Under the pieces are notes generated by a model. It saw only the letters and a program-made list of their open reading frames with translations, had not been told where the DNA came from and did no database searches. Below, one piece after another: positions 1 to 6,005 of a DNA stretch of 11,740 nt. The DNA is from JBBSHJ01 sp038253135. Its GTDB lineage: Bacteria; Actinomycetota; Actinomycetes; Mycobacteriales; QHCD01. The stretch is taken from contig JBBSHJ010000098.1 of assembly GCA_038253135.1 (NCBI GenBank), forward strand, positions 1-11,740, read 5' to 3'. A program made the position numbers and the translations under genes. How positions within the stretch are numbered: the first letter of the stretch is position 1; each line of letters opens with the position of its first letter.

Positions 1-153
1 CCGATCGCCCGCCGTGGCATGCGGACCGGTTTGGTGCCCGATTCGTGGGCGCGGGTCGAGCACGGTAAATGGGCCGAGGAGATGACTGAAGAGAAACGCA
101 AGGAGCCGCGGCCCGCGGACACCGAAGGCGACTTAAATACTGAGTCGACTTAA
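1..153 (+). CDS. C-terminal end of an unidentified protein (5' truncated)
   Basis: Frame 1 is open from the window edge for 50 codons and ends at TAA 151-153. The visible peptide begins PIARRGMRTGLVPDSWARVE and finishes in a strongly charged, hydrophilic tail rich in Glu, Lys, Arg and Pro, as often seen at the end of membrane or multidomain proteins. The other two + frames close by about position 92. Codons are GC-rich at the third position until the last seven, which include a TTA leucine codon (133-135), AAT and ACT, and this AT-rich end is unlike the rest. I do not recognise a family. RecX would be the expected neighbour by comparison with Corynebacterium (from memory), but the tail shows nothing RecX-specific. 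It converges on the kinase gene and shares the TTAA stop region. Confidence 0.45.
   Translation, partial: PIARRGMRTGLVPDSWARVEHGKWAEEMTEEKRKEPRPADTEGDLNTEST
106..118. terminator. Weak GC hairpin near the convergent gene ends
   Basis: CCGCG (106-110) and CGCGG (114-118) form a 5-bp stem with a 3-base loop. It lies inside the end of the + strand partial gene and about 30 bases past the stop of the minus-strand kinase gene, so it could help end the minus-strand transcript. There is no T-tract. The stem is short and in GC-rich DNA could arise by chance. Confidence 0.2.
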
Positions 154-1082
154 ATCCAGTCGCGGTCCACGCACCGACGGGCGATCTTGCGCACAGCGGG
201 CGTGAGTGGGCCGTCTCTGGTGAGGAACTCGACCAGCGCGAAGACGTCCAGCAGCCGCGCTCGGGCCTCCCAACCTTCGCTGAGGCGACCGCCAGCGTCA
301 CGGAAACCGGTCACGAAACCCTCGATGTAGCCGGGAGGAAGCCGGTCGCTGTGCCGGAGCATGTTTGCGACGTCGACGAGCGGTGAGGCGGCGAAGGCGA
401 ACTCCCAATCCAGGACCGCGGCGACTTCCCAGACCCCGCCCGGGCCGCCGCGGACGAGGATGTTCTTGGGGTTGAAATCGGCGTGCACCAGCGCCGGCGG
501 ATCGTCCAGACCGGCGAGGGCGCCTGCCTCGCGGCGGACCAGGGACGCGTAGTCGGCGAGCAGGGGATCGTCCGTCCCGGTCAGCCGGTCCGAGACGTAG
601 GCATGGAGTTGCTCGGCGACCGGGGTTGCGGCCAGCGACCGGCCGACGTCGAGGTCGGCGCTGACGAAGAAACCGCTGGTCGCGAACCGCACCGTGCCGA
701 TGCCGGCCAGGATGGTGCCGACAGCGTGACCGACCCGCGCCGCCGCAGCCTGATCCAGCGACGGAAGCAGGTCCTGCAGCAGCACACCGTCGAGCCACTC
801 GGTCAGCGTCACCGGGTCGCCGCAGACCGATCCGTCCACGTCGGCGTACACCCCGCGGGGTACCGGTACCGTTCCGCGCAGGCGGGCCGCGATGGTCGCC
901 TCGGCGCCCGCCGCGACCGGGCCGTTGCGGTGCCGGCGCAGGCAGTAGGTGGCGTCCGGTTCGGCCATCTCGAGGGCGTAGACGTTGCCGCTGTAGCCGC
1001 CGGCCGCCGGGCGGACCCGGCGGATCGGACGAGATCCGAACGCCGACGCGACGACGGCCCGGGCCAGGTCCTCGACGTCCAT
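150..1082 (-). CDS. APH-family phosphotransferase (small-molecule kinase), substrate unknown
   Basis: A 310-residue cytosolic kinase of the aminoglycoside phosphotransferase/choline-kinase fold (APH family). The N-lobe shows a glycine-rich loop (GGYSGN, 28-33), a beta-3 strand with Arg in place of Lys (CLRRHR, 47-52) and a helix-C glutamate near E61. The C-lobe carries the Brenner catalytic motif HADFNPKN (H200, D202, N207) and the metal-binding motif LDWE (D225, E227), so all catalytic positions are present. Length is usual for the family. ATG at 1080-1082 lies 14 bases past the gluD stop. It has no clear Shine-Dalgarno, but TACGCT sits six bases before the ATG, so it may be co-transcribed with gluABCD, made from its own leaderless promoter, or both. 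The family covers antibiotic, sugar, amino-alcohol and homoserine kinases, and the sequence does not say which. Its position suggests, without proving, a substrate linked to amino-acid uptake. It should not be read as a resistance gene. Confidence 0.85.
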   Translation of the reverse strand: MDVEDLARAVVASAFGSRPIRRVRPAAGGYSGNVYALEMAEPDATYCLRRHRNGPVAAGAEATIAARLRGTVPVPRGVYADVDGSVCGDPVTLTEWLDGVLLQDLLPSLDQAAAARVGHAVGTILAGIGTVRFATSGFFVSADLDVGRSLAATPVAEQLHAYVSDRLTGTDDPLLADYASLVRREAGALAGLDDPPALVHADFNPKNILVRGGPGGVWEVAAVLDWEFAFAASPLVDVANMLRHSDRLPPGYIEGFVTGFRDAGGRLSEGWEARARLLDVFALVEFLTRDGPLTPAVRKIARRCVDRDWI

Positions 1083-1094
1083 CCGGAAAGCGTA
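1083..1094 (-). promoter_or_regulatory. Possible -10 element for a leaderless kinase transcript
   Basis: On the minus strand TACGCT (complement of 1089-1094) fits the actinobacterial -10 pattern TANNNT and is followed by six bases (TTCCGG) and then the kinase ATG. That spacing would start the mRNA at the A of the start codon. The element lies just past the gluD stop. No good -35 is visible. Confidence 0.4.
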
Positions 1095-1096
1095 GG

Positions 1097-1996
1097 TCAG
1101 ATCGCCCGCGATTCCATCGGTGCCTCGATCGTCGCCGGGTCGACGGTCGCGCGCCCGCGCCGGCGCTGCTGCGATTCCAGGAAGGTCGCCAGACGCGAGA
1201 GCAGATAATTGACCGCGATATACATCGCCGCGAGCACGATCGCGGTGGGAATGATGTTGTCGTACTGCTCATAGATTGTGCGGCCGCGGCGGATCAGCTC
1301 CTGGTACGACACGATGTAGCCGAGAGAGGTGTCCTTCAGCACCACGACGCATTGGCTGATGATGGCCGGTAACATCGCCCGGACGGCCTGCGGAATGAGC
1401 ACAAGCCGCATGACTTGTGACTTGGACATGCCCACCGAATAGGCCGCCTCCCGCTGTCCGCGGGGGACGGCGGCGATGCCGGCTCGGAAGGTCTCCGACA
1501 GAACGGCGCCGTTGTACAGGGTCAAACCGATGACCAGCGGCCAGAGCGTGCCGAGCGTCTTGCCCCATGCGATGAAGAAGAAAAGGATCAGCAGCAGCAC
1601 CGGTGTGGCCCGCAGGACCTCGACGATGACGACGAACAGGTATCGCACGGCCCGCAGCTCGGACAGCCGGCCGGCGCAGAAGATGACGCCCGCCACGATG
1701 GACAGGGCGATCGACAGGCCGGCGGCCTTGAGCGTCAATTTCAATCCGGGGATGAGGGTGTTCTGCCAGATTTTCTGGTTGTTGAAGGGCTTCCATTTGG
1801 CCGAGTCGAAGATGCCCTCGCTGGCGAGTTTCCAGGTGACCAACGCCACGACGCCGGCCACGATCAGCCCGCCGACGAGCGAGACCATCAACTGGTGGCG
1901 CCGATACGACGGCCCGGGCGCGTCGTACAGCACGGATTTCGGCTGGGTCGGACGCCGACGGCGGCGCCTTGATCCGGCGACCTGGCCGGCGCTCAT
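1097..1996 (-). CDS. gluD: Glutamate-type ABC importer permease, GluD-like
   Basis: A 299-residue inner-membrane permease of the polar amino-acid ABC uptake family (HisM/GlnP type), the second of two permeases here. A basic tail (RRRRRR, 10-15) and VLYDAPGP (22-29), which I recall as typical of actinobacterial GluD, precede hydrophobic segments near 38-56, 87-107, 118-143, 152-168 and 245-272. RATPVLLL (129-136) and the EAA loop that couples to the ATPase (QREAAYSVGMS, 181-191, to LIPQ, 200-203) are present. The open frame extends 19 codons further upstream, but the ATG at 1994-1996 is chosen because it overlaps the gluC TGA as ATGA and gives a sensible N-terminus, which indicates translational coupling. 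The substrate call of glutamate rests on gene order and similarity to Corynebacterium GluD. Glutamine or aspartate cannot be excluded. Confidence 0.88.
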   Translation of the reverse strand: MSAGQVAGSRRRRRRPTQPKSVLYDAPGPSYRRHQLMVSLVGGLIVAGVVALVTWKLASEGIFDSAKWKPFNNQKIWQNTLIPGLKLTLKAAGLSIALSIVAGVIFCAGRLSELRAVRYLFVVIVEVLRATPVLLLILFFFIAWGKTLGTLWPLVIGLTLYNGAVLSETFRAGIAAVPRGQREAAYSVGMSKSQVMRLVLIPQAVRAMLPAIISQCVVVLKDTSLGYIVSYQELIRRGRTIYEQYDNIIPTAIVLAAMYIAVNYLLSRLATFLESQQRRRGRATVDPATIEAPMESRAI

Positions 1997-2640
1997 CGGC
2001 CCACCGCCAGTCTGTGCTCCAGCAATCTGAAGACGGCCGCGATGAGCAGGCACAGGATGACGTACCCCAGCGCGATGCCGCCGAACAGCCAGTACAACGC
2101 ATCGGGGAAATCGCGGGCCAGGCTGTCGAGCTGATAGGTGGCCTCGCGGTTGCCGAACGCCTCGGCGATGGACGTGTTCCGCGCCAGCGCGATCAGGATG
2201 CTCCCGATCGGTGGGATCGCCGCTCGAATGGCCTGCGGCAGGACGACGTACCGCAGCGTCTTGCCGAACGTCATGCCGATCGCCCGGGCCGCCTCCGCCT
2301 GCCCCCTGTCCACCGTGTTGATCCCCGAGCGGACCGCCTCACACACGAACGCGGCGGTGTATGCGGACAGGGCGATCACCGCCCGCCAGTAGAAGGACAT
2401 CTGCAGATTGAGCGTCGGCAGACCGAAGACGAAGAGGATGAACAGCAGCAGCAGGGGGGTGTTGCGAAAGACATTGACGTACGACGTCGCGGCCAGCCGT
2501 ACCGGCGGGCTGGGGGACACCCGCATCGCGGCGAGGATCACGCCGAGGACCACCGCGCAGAGGGCCGACATCGCGGCCAGGCGGATGGTCAGCGCAAATG
2601 CGGTGAGGATGTCGTCGGCATGGTCGGCGAGGACATGCAT
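1993..2640 (-). CDS. gluC: Glutamate-type ABC importer permease, GluC-like
   Basis: A 215-residue permease forming the membrane channel with GluD. Hydrophobic segments lie near 12-39, 62-80, 86-101, 144-156 and 183-205. RNTPLLLL (59-66) is the family signature, and the EAA coupling loop runs from EAVRSGINT (101-109) through GQAEAARAIGM (113-123) to VLPQ (133-136). The frame is open for 59 codons upstream of this start, but the ATG at 2638-2640 has a perfect AAGGAGG five bases before it and opens directly into the permease sequence, while the upstream extension is Arg/Pro-rich and unlike the family. A 79-base gap separates it from gluB and holds an 8-bp hairpin. The stop overlaps the gluD start. 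Length agrees with GluC of Corynebacterium (about 228 residues, from memory). Confidence 0.9.
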   Translation of the reverse strand: MHVLADHADDILTAFALTIRLAAMSALCAVVLGVILAAMRVSPSPPVRLAATSYVNVFRNTPLLLLFILFVFGLPTLNLQMSFYWRAVIALSAYTAAFVCEAVRSGINTVDRGQAEAARAIGMTFGKTLRYVVLPQAIRAAIPPIGSILIALARNTSIAEAFGNREATYQLDSLARDFPDALYWLFGGIALGYVILCLLIAAVFRLLEHRLAVGR

Positions 2641-2645
2641 CGGCC

Positions 2646-2652
2646 CCTCCTT
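2646..2652 (-). promoter_or_regulatory. Strong Shine-Dalgarno that fixes the gluC start
   Basis: The minus strand reads AAGGAGG followed by GGCCG and then ATG (2640). This full anti-16S match at five-base spacing selects this ATG over the long in-frame open stretch upstream. Confidence 0.85.
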
Positions 2653-2679
2653 CCCGAATCGCCCGTGCCCGGTCGGCGG

Positions 2680-2711
2680 CCGCCGGCTCGAACGGGGATG
2701 GCGGCCGGCGG
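2680..2711 (-). other. GC-rich hairpin in the gluB-gluC gap
   Basis: GCCGGCGG (2704-2711) and CCGCCGGC (2680-2687) are exact reverse complements, giving an 8-bp all-GC stem with a 16-base loop. There is no U-tract. Its place between a binding-protein gene and its permease gene suggests an attenuator or an mRNA 3'-end stabiliser that keeps GluB in excess. Chance is possible in such GC-rich DNA. An overlapping 12-bp palindrome CGGCGGCCGCCG (2674-2685) offers an alternative fold. Confidence 0.35.
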
Positions 2712-2719
2712 TGAGGAGA

Positions 2720-3628
2720 TCAGTAGCGGTCGACCTTGGGCGGTTTCGGAGCCTTGACCCCGGCCTTGCCCAACGTGCTGTCGAAGGCGGTCTTCCAGGT
2801 GCCGTCCTTCTCGGCACCCTCGATGGTGTCGTTGAGGAAGGACCGGAAATCCGCGTCGCCCTTCTTCAGACCCATGCCGTAGTTCTCGGTGCTGAATGCG
2901 TCGCCGACGACCTTGAGCTCGTCCGGGGACTTGGAGGCGAAGCCCAGCAGGATCGCACCATCGGTCGTGACGGCGTCAACACTGCCGTTCTTGAGCTGGT
3001 CGACGCACTCGGTGTAGGTGTCGAACGGGACCGGATTGGCGCCGTACTTCGTCTCGACCGTGTCGATCGAGGTCGATCCGGTGACCGAGCAGACCTTCTT
3101 GCCCTTCAGGTCCTCGGGTCCCTTGATCGAGTCGTCGTCCTTCTTGACCAGGAGTTGCTGACCGGTGACGTAGTACGGCCCGGCGAAATCGACCAGCTTC
3201 TTGCGCTTGTCGGTGATCGAGTAGGACCCGATCATGATGTCGATCGTGCCGGTGCGGACGAAGGTCTCGCGGTTCTTGGAGACGACCTCCTTGAACTGCA
3301 CCTGTTTCGGGTCGTTCGGATCGAGACCCAGCTTGCTGGCCACGATCTTCGCCATCTCGATGTCGAACCCCTCGAACTTGCCCGACGCAGCGTTCTGGAA
3401 CGCCACCCCGGGCTGATCCTTCTTCGTGCCGATCACGATCGTGCCCTTGCTCTTGAGCTTCGCCATCGTCGTACCGGCCTTGAACGACGCCGAGGTGTCG
3501 ACCTTGGGCGTGTCACCGGATCCGGTCGACGTGTCATCACCACTGCTACACGCCGCGGTGGCGGTCAGCGCCGCGGCGGCAACCAGAACGGCTGCTCGTC
3601 GTGGAAACACAGCTCGTCGTAGAAACAT
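2720..3628 (-). CDS. gluB: Glutamate-type ABC importer substrate-binding lipoprotein, GluB-like
   Basis: A 302-residue family-3 periplasmic-type solute-binding protein (PF00497 type) that captures the amino acid outside the membrane and delivers it to GluC/GluD. The N-terminus is a lipoprotein signal peptide: arginine-rich n-region (1-11), alanine/valine hydrophobic core (12-25) and lipobox ending TAAC with the modified cysteine at C27, followed by a Ser/Asp/Thr/Gly linker. The mature domain starts near KGTIVIGT (61-68). FEGFDIEMAKIVASKLG, IDIMIGSYSITDKRKKLVDFAGPYY and the KGKKVCSVTGSTS region match the two-lobed fold of glutamate/aspartate binders. AAAGGAG stands six bases before the ATG. 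The first 36 bases are an 18-base tandem repeat (MFLRRA/VFPRRA), so a second in-frame start (GTG, residue 7) exists. It lies 60 bases downstream of gluA in the operon. Confidence 0.92.
   Translation of the reverse strand: MFLRRAVFPRRAAVLVAAAALTATAACSSGDDTSTGSGDTPKVDTSASFKAGTTMAKLKSKGTIVIGTKKDQPGVAFQNAASGKFEGFDIEMAKIVASKLGLDPNDPKQVQFKEVVSKNRETFVRTGTIDIMIGSYSITDKRKKLVDFAGPYYVTGQQLLVKKDDDSIKGPEDLKGKKVCSVTGSTSIDTVETKYGANPVPFDTYTECVDQLKNGSVDAVTTDGAILLGFASKSPDELKVVGDAFSTENYGMGLKKGDADFRSFLNDTIEGAEKDGTWKTAFDSTLGKAGVKAPKPPKVDRY
3593..3628 (-). repeat. 18-base tandem repeat at the start of gluB
   Basis: On the minus strand 3628-3611 reads ATGTTTCTACGACGAGCT and 3610-3593 reads GTGTTTCCACGACGAGCA, which agree at 15 of 18 bases. 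Each copy begins with a start codon in the gluB frame. The repeat doubles the positively charged n-region of the signal peptide (MFLRRA then VFPRRA). Confidence 0.85.
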
Positions 3629-3688
3629 CGTGTTCTCCTTTCGCGAGCCGGTACGGCGCGACCGCCCGACTGCCGTGGATGTGCATCC

Positions 3689-4468
3689 TCAGTGGCTGAG
3701 CACCTTGGAGAGGAAATCCCTGGCCCTCTCCGACCGGGTGTTGTCGAAGAACTCGTCGGGCGGTGCTGACTCGACGATCTGCCCCTCGGACATGAAGACG
3801 ACCCGGTGGGCCGCTCGGCGGGCGAACCCCATCTCGTGCGTGACGACGAGCATTGTCATGCCGTCCCGGGCGAGGCCGGTCATCACCTCGAGGACCTCGT
3901 TGATCATTTCCGGGTCGAGCGCCGAGGTCGGCTCGTCGAACAGCATCAGCTTCGGCTGCATCGCGAGCGCACGGGCGATGGCGGCGCGCTGCTGCTGGCC
4001 ACCCGAGAGCTGGGCCGGATACTTCTGCGCCTGGCTGCCGATCCCGACGCGATCGAGCAGGGAGCGGGCGGTCTGTTCCGCGGCCTTGCGGGACACGCCC
4101 GCGACCTTGACCGGTCCGATCGTCACGTTGTCGAGGATCGTCTTGTGCGAGAAGAGGTTGAAGCTCTGGAACACCATGCCCACCTCGCTGCGCAGGCGGG
4201 CCAGTGCGCGCCCCTCCTGCGGCAGCGGGCGGCCGTCGAAGTCGATCGTGCCGGAGTCGATCGGTTCGAGCCGGTTGATGGCGCGGCACAGTGTCGACTT
4301 GCCGGACCCGGACGGGCCGATGATGACCACCACCTCGCCGGGCGCGATGCGCAGGTCGATGTCGTCCAGGACGTGCAGATCGCCGAAGTACTTGTGGACG
4401 CCGGCCATCGCGACCAACGGGATATCCTGACTCGTCGAATCGCCGATCACCTCACGGTCCGCTGTCAT
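3689..4468 (-). CDS. gluA: Glutamate-type ABC importer ATP-binding protein, GluA-like
   Basis: A 259-residue ABC ATPase that drives the GluBCD importer from the cytosolic face. All motifs are intact: Walker A GPSGSGKST (51-59), Q-loop in MVFQSFNLF, ABC signature LSGGQQQR, Walker B LMLFDEPTSALD with the catalytic glutamate, D-loop, and the H-loop histidine in VVTHEM. HKYFGDLHVL near the N-terminus and the INRLEP stretch after Walker A are typical of GlnQ/GluA-type polar amino-acid ATPases. The start at 4466-4468 has no Shine-Dalgarno, but TAGGCT lies six bases before it, consistent with a leaderless message. Alternative in-frame starts are GTG (residue 7) and ATG (residue 21). It is the first gene of the minus-strand operon and is divergent from miaB. 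Confidence 0.92.
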   Translation of the reverse strand: MTADREVIGDSTSQDIPLVAMAGVHKYFGDLHVLDDIDLRIAPGEVVVIIGPSGSGKSTLCRAINRLEPIDSGTIDFDGRPLPQEGRALARLRSEVGMVFQSFNLFSHKTILDNVTIGPVKVAGVSRKAAEQTARSLLDRVGIGSQAQKYPAQLSGGQQQRAAIARALAMQPKLMLFDEPTSALDPEMINEVLEVMTGLARDGMTMLVVTHEMGFARRAAHRVVFMSEGQIVESAPPDEFFDNTRSERARDFLSKVLSH

Positions 4469-4480
4469 AACGGGAGCCTA
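4469..4480 (-). promoter_or_regulatory. Probable -10 element for a leaderless gluA transcript
   Basis: The minus strand shows TAGGCT (complement of 4475-4480), matching TANNNT, then CCCGTT and the gluA ATG. Six bases between the -10 and the start codon would place transcription initiation on the A of ATG. The absence of a Shine-Dalgarno supports this. No clear TTGACA-like -35 is seen. Confidence 0.55.
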
Positions 4481-4517
4481 AGGGATCGCAAGGAGATCGT
4501 GGCGATCCACACGCGAG

Positions 4518-4535
4518 GTTCGGAGTGCTCCGAAC
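4518..4535. promoter_or_regulatory. 18-bp inverted repeat in the gluA/miaB divergent region
   Basis: GTTCGGAG-TG-CTCCGAAC is a perfect 8-bp inverted repeat with a 2-base centre. It lies 50-67 bases upstream of the inferred gluA start and 18 bases before the miaB ATG. It could be an operator for a dimeric regulator, or in miaB RNA a 7-bp hairpin with a GUGC loop placed just ahead of the ribosome site. The half-site order (GTTCG...CGAAC) is the reverse of the actinobacterial LexA box (CGAAC...GTTCG), so it is not an SOS box. Confidence 0.45.
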
Positions 4536-4553
4536 GGCTCGGAGAGGGAGCAA

Positions 4554-5981
4554 ATGCCACGCACGTACGACGTCCGCACGTTCGGGTGCCAGATGAACGT
4601 GCACGATTCCGAGCGGCTGGCCGGTCTGCTCGAGGCCGCCGGCTACATCCCGGCCGCCGACGGCTCGGAGGCGGACGTCGTCGTCTTCAACACCTGCGCG
4701 GTGCGGGAGAACGCCGACAACCGCCTCTACGGCAACCTCGGCCAGCTCGTCCCCGCGAAAAAGGCGCGGCCCGGGATGCAGATCGCGGTCGGTGGCTGCC
4801 TGGCCCAGAAGGATCGCGGCGAGATCACCCGCCGGGCACCGTGGGTCGACGTCGTCTTCGGCACTCACAACATCGGCGCCCTGCCGGTGCTGCTGGAGCG
4901 CGCTCGGCACAACCGCGAGGCGCAGGTCGAGATCATCGAGGCGCTCTCGACCTTCCCGTCCGACCTGCCGGCGCGCCGCGAGTCGTCGTACGCCGCCTGG
5001 GTGTCGATCTCCGTCGGCTGCGACAACACCTGTACCTTCTGCATCGTGCCGTCGCTGCGCGGCAAGGAGACCGACCGGCGCACCGGTGACGTGCTCGCAG
5101 AAGTCGAGGCGCTCGCGGCGCAGGGCGTCCTCGAGGTCACGCTGCTCGGCCAGAACGTGAACTCCTACGGGCGCTCGTTCGGCGATCGGCTCGCCTTCGG
5201 CAAGCTGCTGCGCGCCTGCGGGCACGTGCCCGGGCTCGAACGGGTGCGGTTCACGAGCCCGCACCCGCGCGATTTCACCGGCGATGTGATCGCGGCCATG
5301 GCCGAGACGCCCAACGTGTGCCACCAGCTGCACATGCCGCTGCAGTCGGGCTCTGACGCCGTGCTGCGCGCCATGCGCCGCTCCTACCGCAGGGAGCGTT
5401 ACCTCGGCATTCTCGACTCGGTGCGCGACGCGATGCCCGACGCGGCGATCACGACGGACATCATCGTCGGCTTCCCCGGTGAGACCGAGGCCGACTTCAC
5501 CGAGACGCTCGACGTGGTCCGCCGGTCCCGTTTCGCCGGAGCGTTCACGTTCCAGTACTCCGCGCGAGCCGGTACGCCGGCAGCGACGATGCCCGGGCAG
5601 GTACCGAAGGACGTCGTCCAGGACCGCTACGAGCGGCTCGTCGCCCTACAGGAGGAGATCGCCTGGGTCGAGAACAAGCGGCTGCTCGGCTCCGAGGTCG
5701 AGGTCCTGGTGACCGCCGGCGAGGGGCGCAAGGACGCGGCCACCCACCGGTCGACCGGTCGGTGCCGCGACGGTCGGCTGATCCACTTCGCCGGGACGGA
5801 CGCGATCCGCCCCGGCGACGTCGTCGAGACGACGGTCACCTATGCGGCGCCGCACCATCTCGTCGCGGACGGTCCCATCCGCACCCACCGGCGTACCCGC
5901 GCCGGTGACGCCACCGCAGCCGGTGCGCGCCCGGTCACCGGCGTGTCGCTCGGCCTGCCCGCCGTTCCCGCGCGGGCCTGA
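4554..5981 (+). CDS. miaB: tRNA-2-methylthio-N6-dimethylallyladenosine synthase MiaB
   Basis: A 475-residue radical-SAM methylthiotransferase that converts i6A37 to ms2i6A37 in tRNAs reading UNN codons. The N-terminal MTTase domain binds one 4Fe-4S cluster through C12 (FGCQMN), C48 (FNTCAVRENAD) and C82 (GGCLAQ). The radical-SAM motif CxxxCxxC is C156, C160, C163 (SVGCDNTCTFCIVP). LLGQNVNSYG, FTSPHPRDF, MPLQSGSDAVLRAMRR and TDIIVGFPGET are MiaB hallmarks, and a TRAM domain for tRNA binding covers about 375-435. The final 40 residues are an Ala/Arg/Thr-rich extension. The ATG at 4554 is the only in-frame start after a stop at 4479, and GGAGAG seven bases before it serves as ribosome site. The substrate is made by MiaA, encoded downstream at 7573. 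It is convergent with the DUF349 gene, leaving only 24 bases. Confidence 0.97.
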   Translation: MPRTYDVRTFGCQMNVHDSERLAGLLEAAGYIPAADGSEADVVVFNTCAVRENADNRLYGNLGQLVPAKKARPGMQIAVGGCLAQKDRGEITRRAPWVDVVFGTHNIGALPVLLERARHNREAQVEIIEALSTFPSDLPARRESSYAAWVSISVGCDNTCTFCIVPSLRGKETDRRTGDVLAEVEALAAQGVLEVTLLGQNVNSYGRSFGDRLAFGKLLRACGHVPGLERVRFTSPHPRDFTGDVIAAMAETPNVCHQLHMPLQSGSDAVLRAMRRSYRRERYLGILDSVRDAMPDAAITTDIIVGFPGETEADFTETLDVVRRSRFAGAFTFQYSARAGTPAATMPGQVPKDVVQDRYERLVALQEEIAWVENKRLLGSEVEVLVTAGEGRKDAATHRSTGRCRDGRLIHFAGTDAIRPGDVVETTVTYAAPHHLVADGPIRTHRRTRAGDATAAGARPVTGVSLGLPAVPARA

Positions 5982-6005
5982 TCGCAAGGAGTGGGGCACC
6001 CGCCG

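Noticed and set aside
2641..2817. gluC starting upstream, overlapping gluB
   Set aside because: The extension is Arg/Pro-rich, antisense-like in composition, and a perfect Shine-Dalgarno marks ATG 2640.
4490..4501. AAGGAG followed by GTG (4499) as an alternative upstream start or leader peptide for miaB
   Set aside because: Spacing is only three bases, the frame differs from miaB, and the frame runs on for hundreds of bases inside miaB with no early stop.
4498..4511. Crp/GlxR-like site (complement TGTGGATCGCCACG)
   Set aside because: The half-sites are two bases too close for TGTGA-N6-TCACA and each has a mismatch.
4518..4535. LexA (SOS) box in the gluA-miaB gap
   Set aside because: The half-sites are in the opposite order from the actinobacterial LexA consensus.
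3806..5089. Long + strand open frame across gluA and into miaB
   Set aside because: It is antisense to gluA and out of frame with miaB, has no recognisable domain, and is explained by the high GC content of the DNA.
4484..5991. GATCGCAAGGAG occurring on both sides of miaB (4484-4495 and 5980-5991), like a target-site duplication
   Set aside because: Several exact 12-base repeats are expected by chance in a GC-rich 11.7 kb window, and miaB shows no transposase or terminal inverted repeats.
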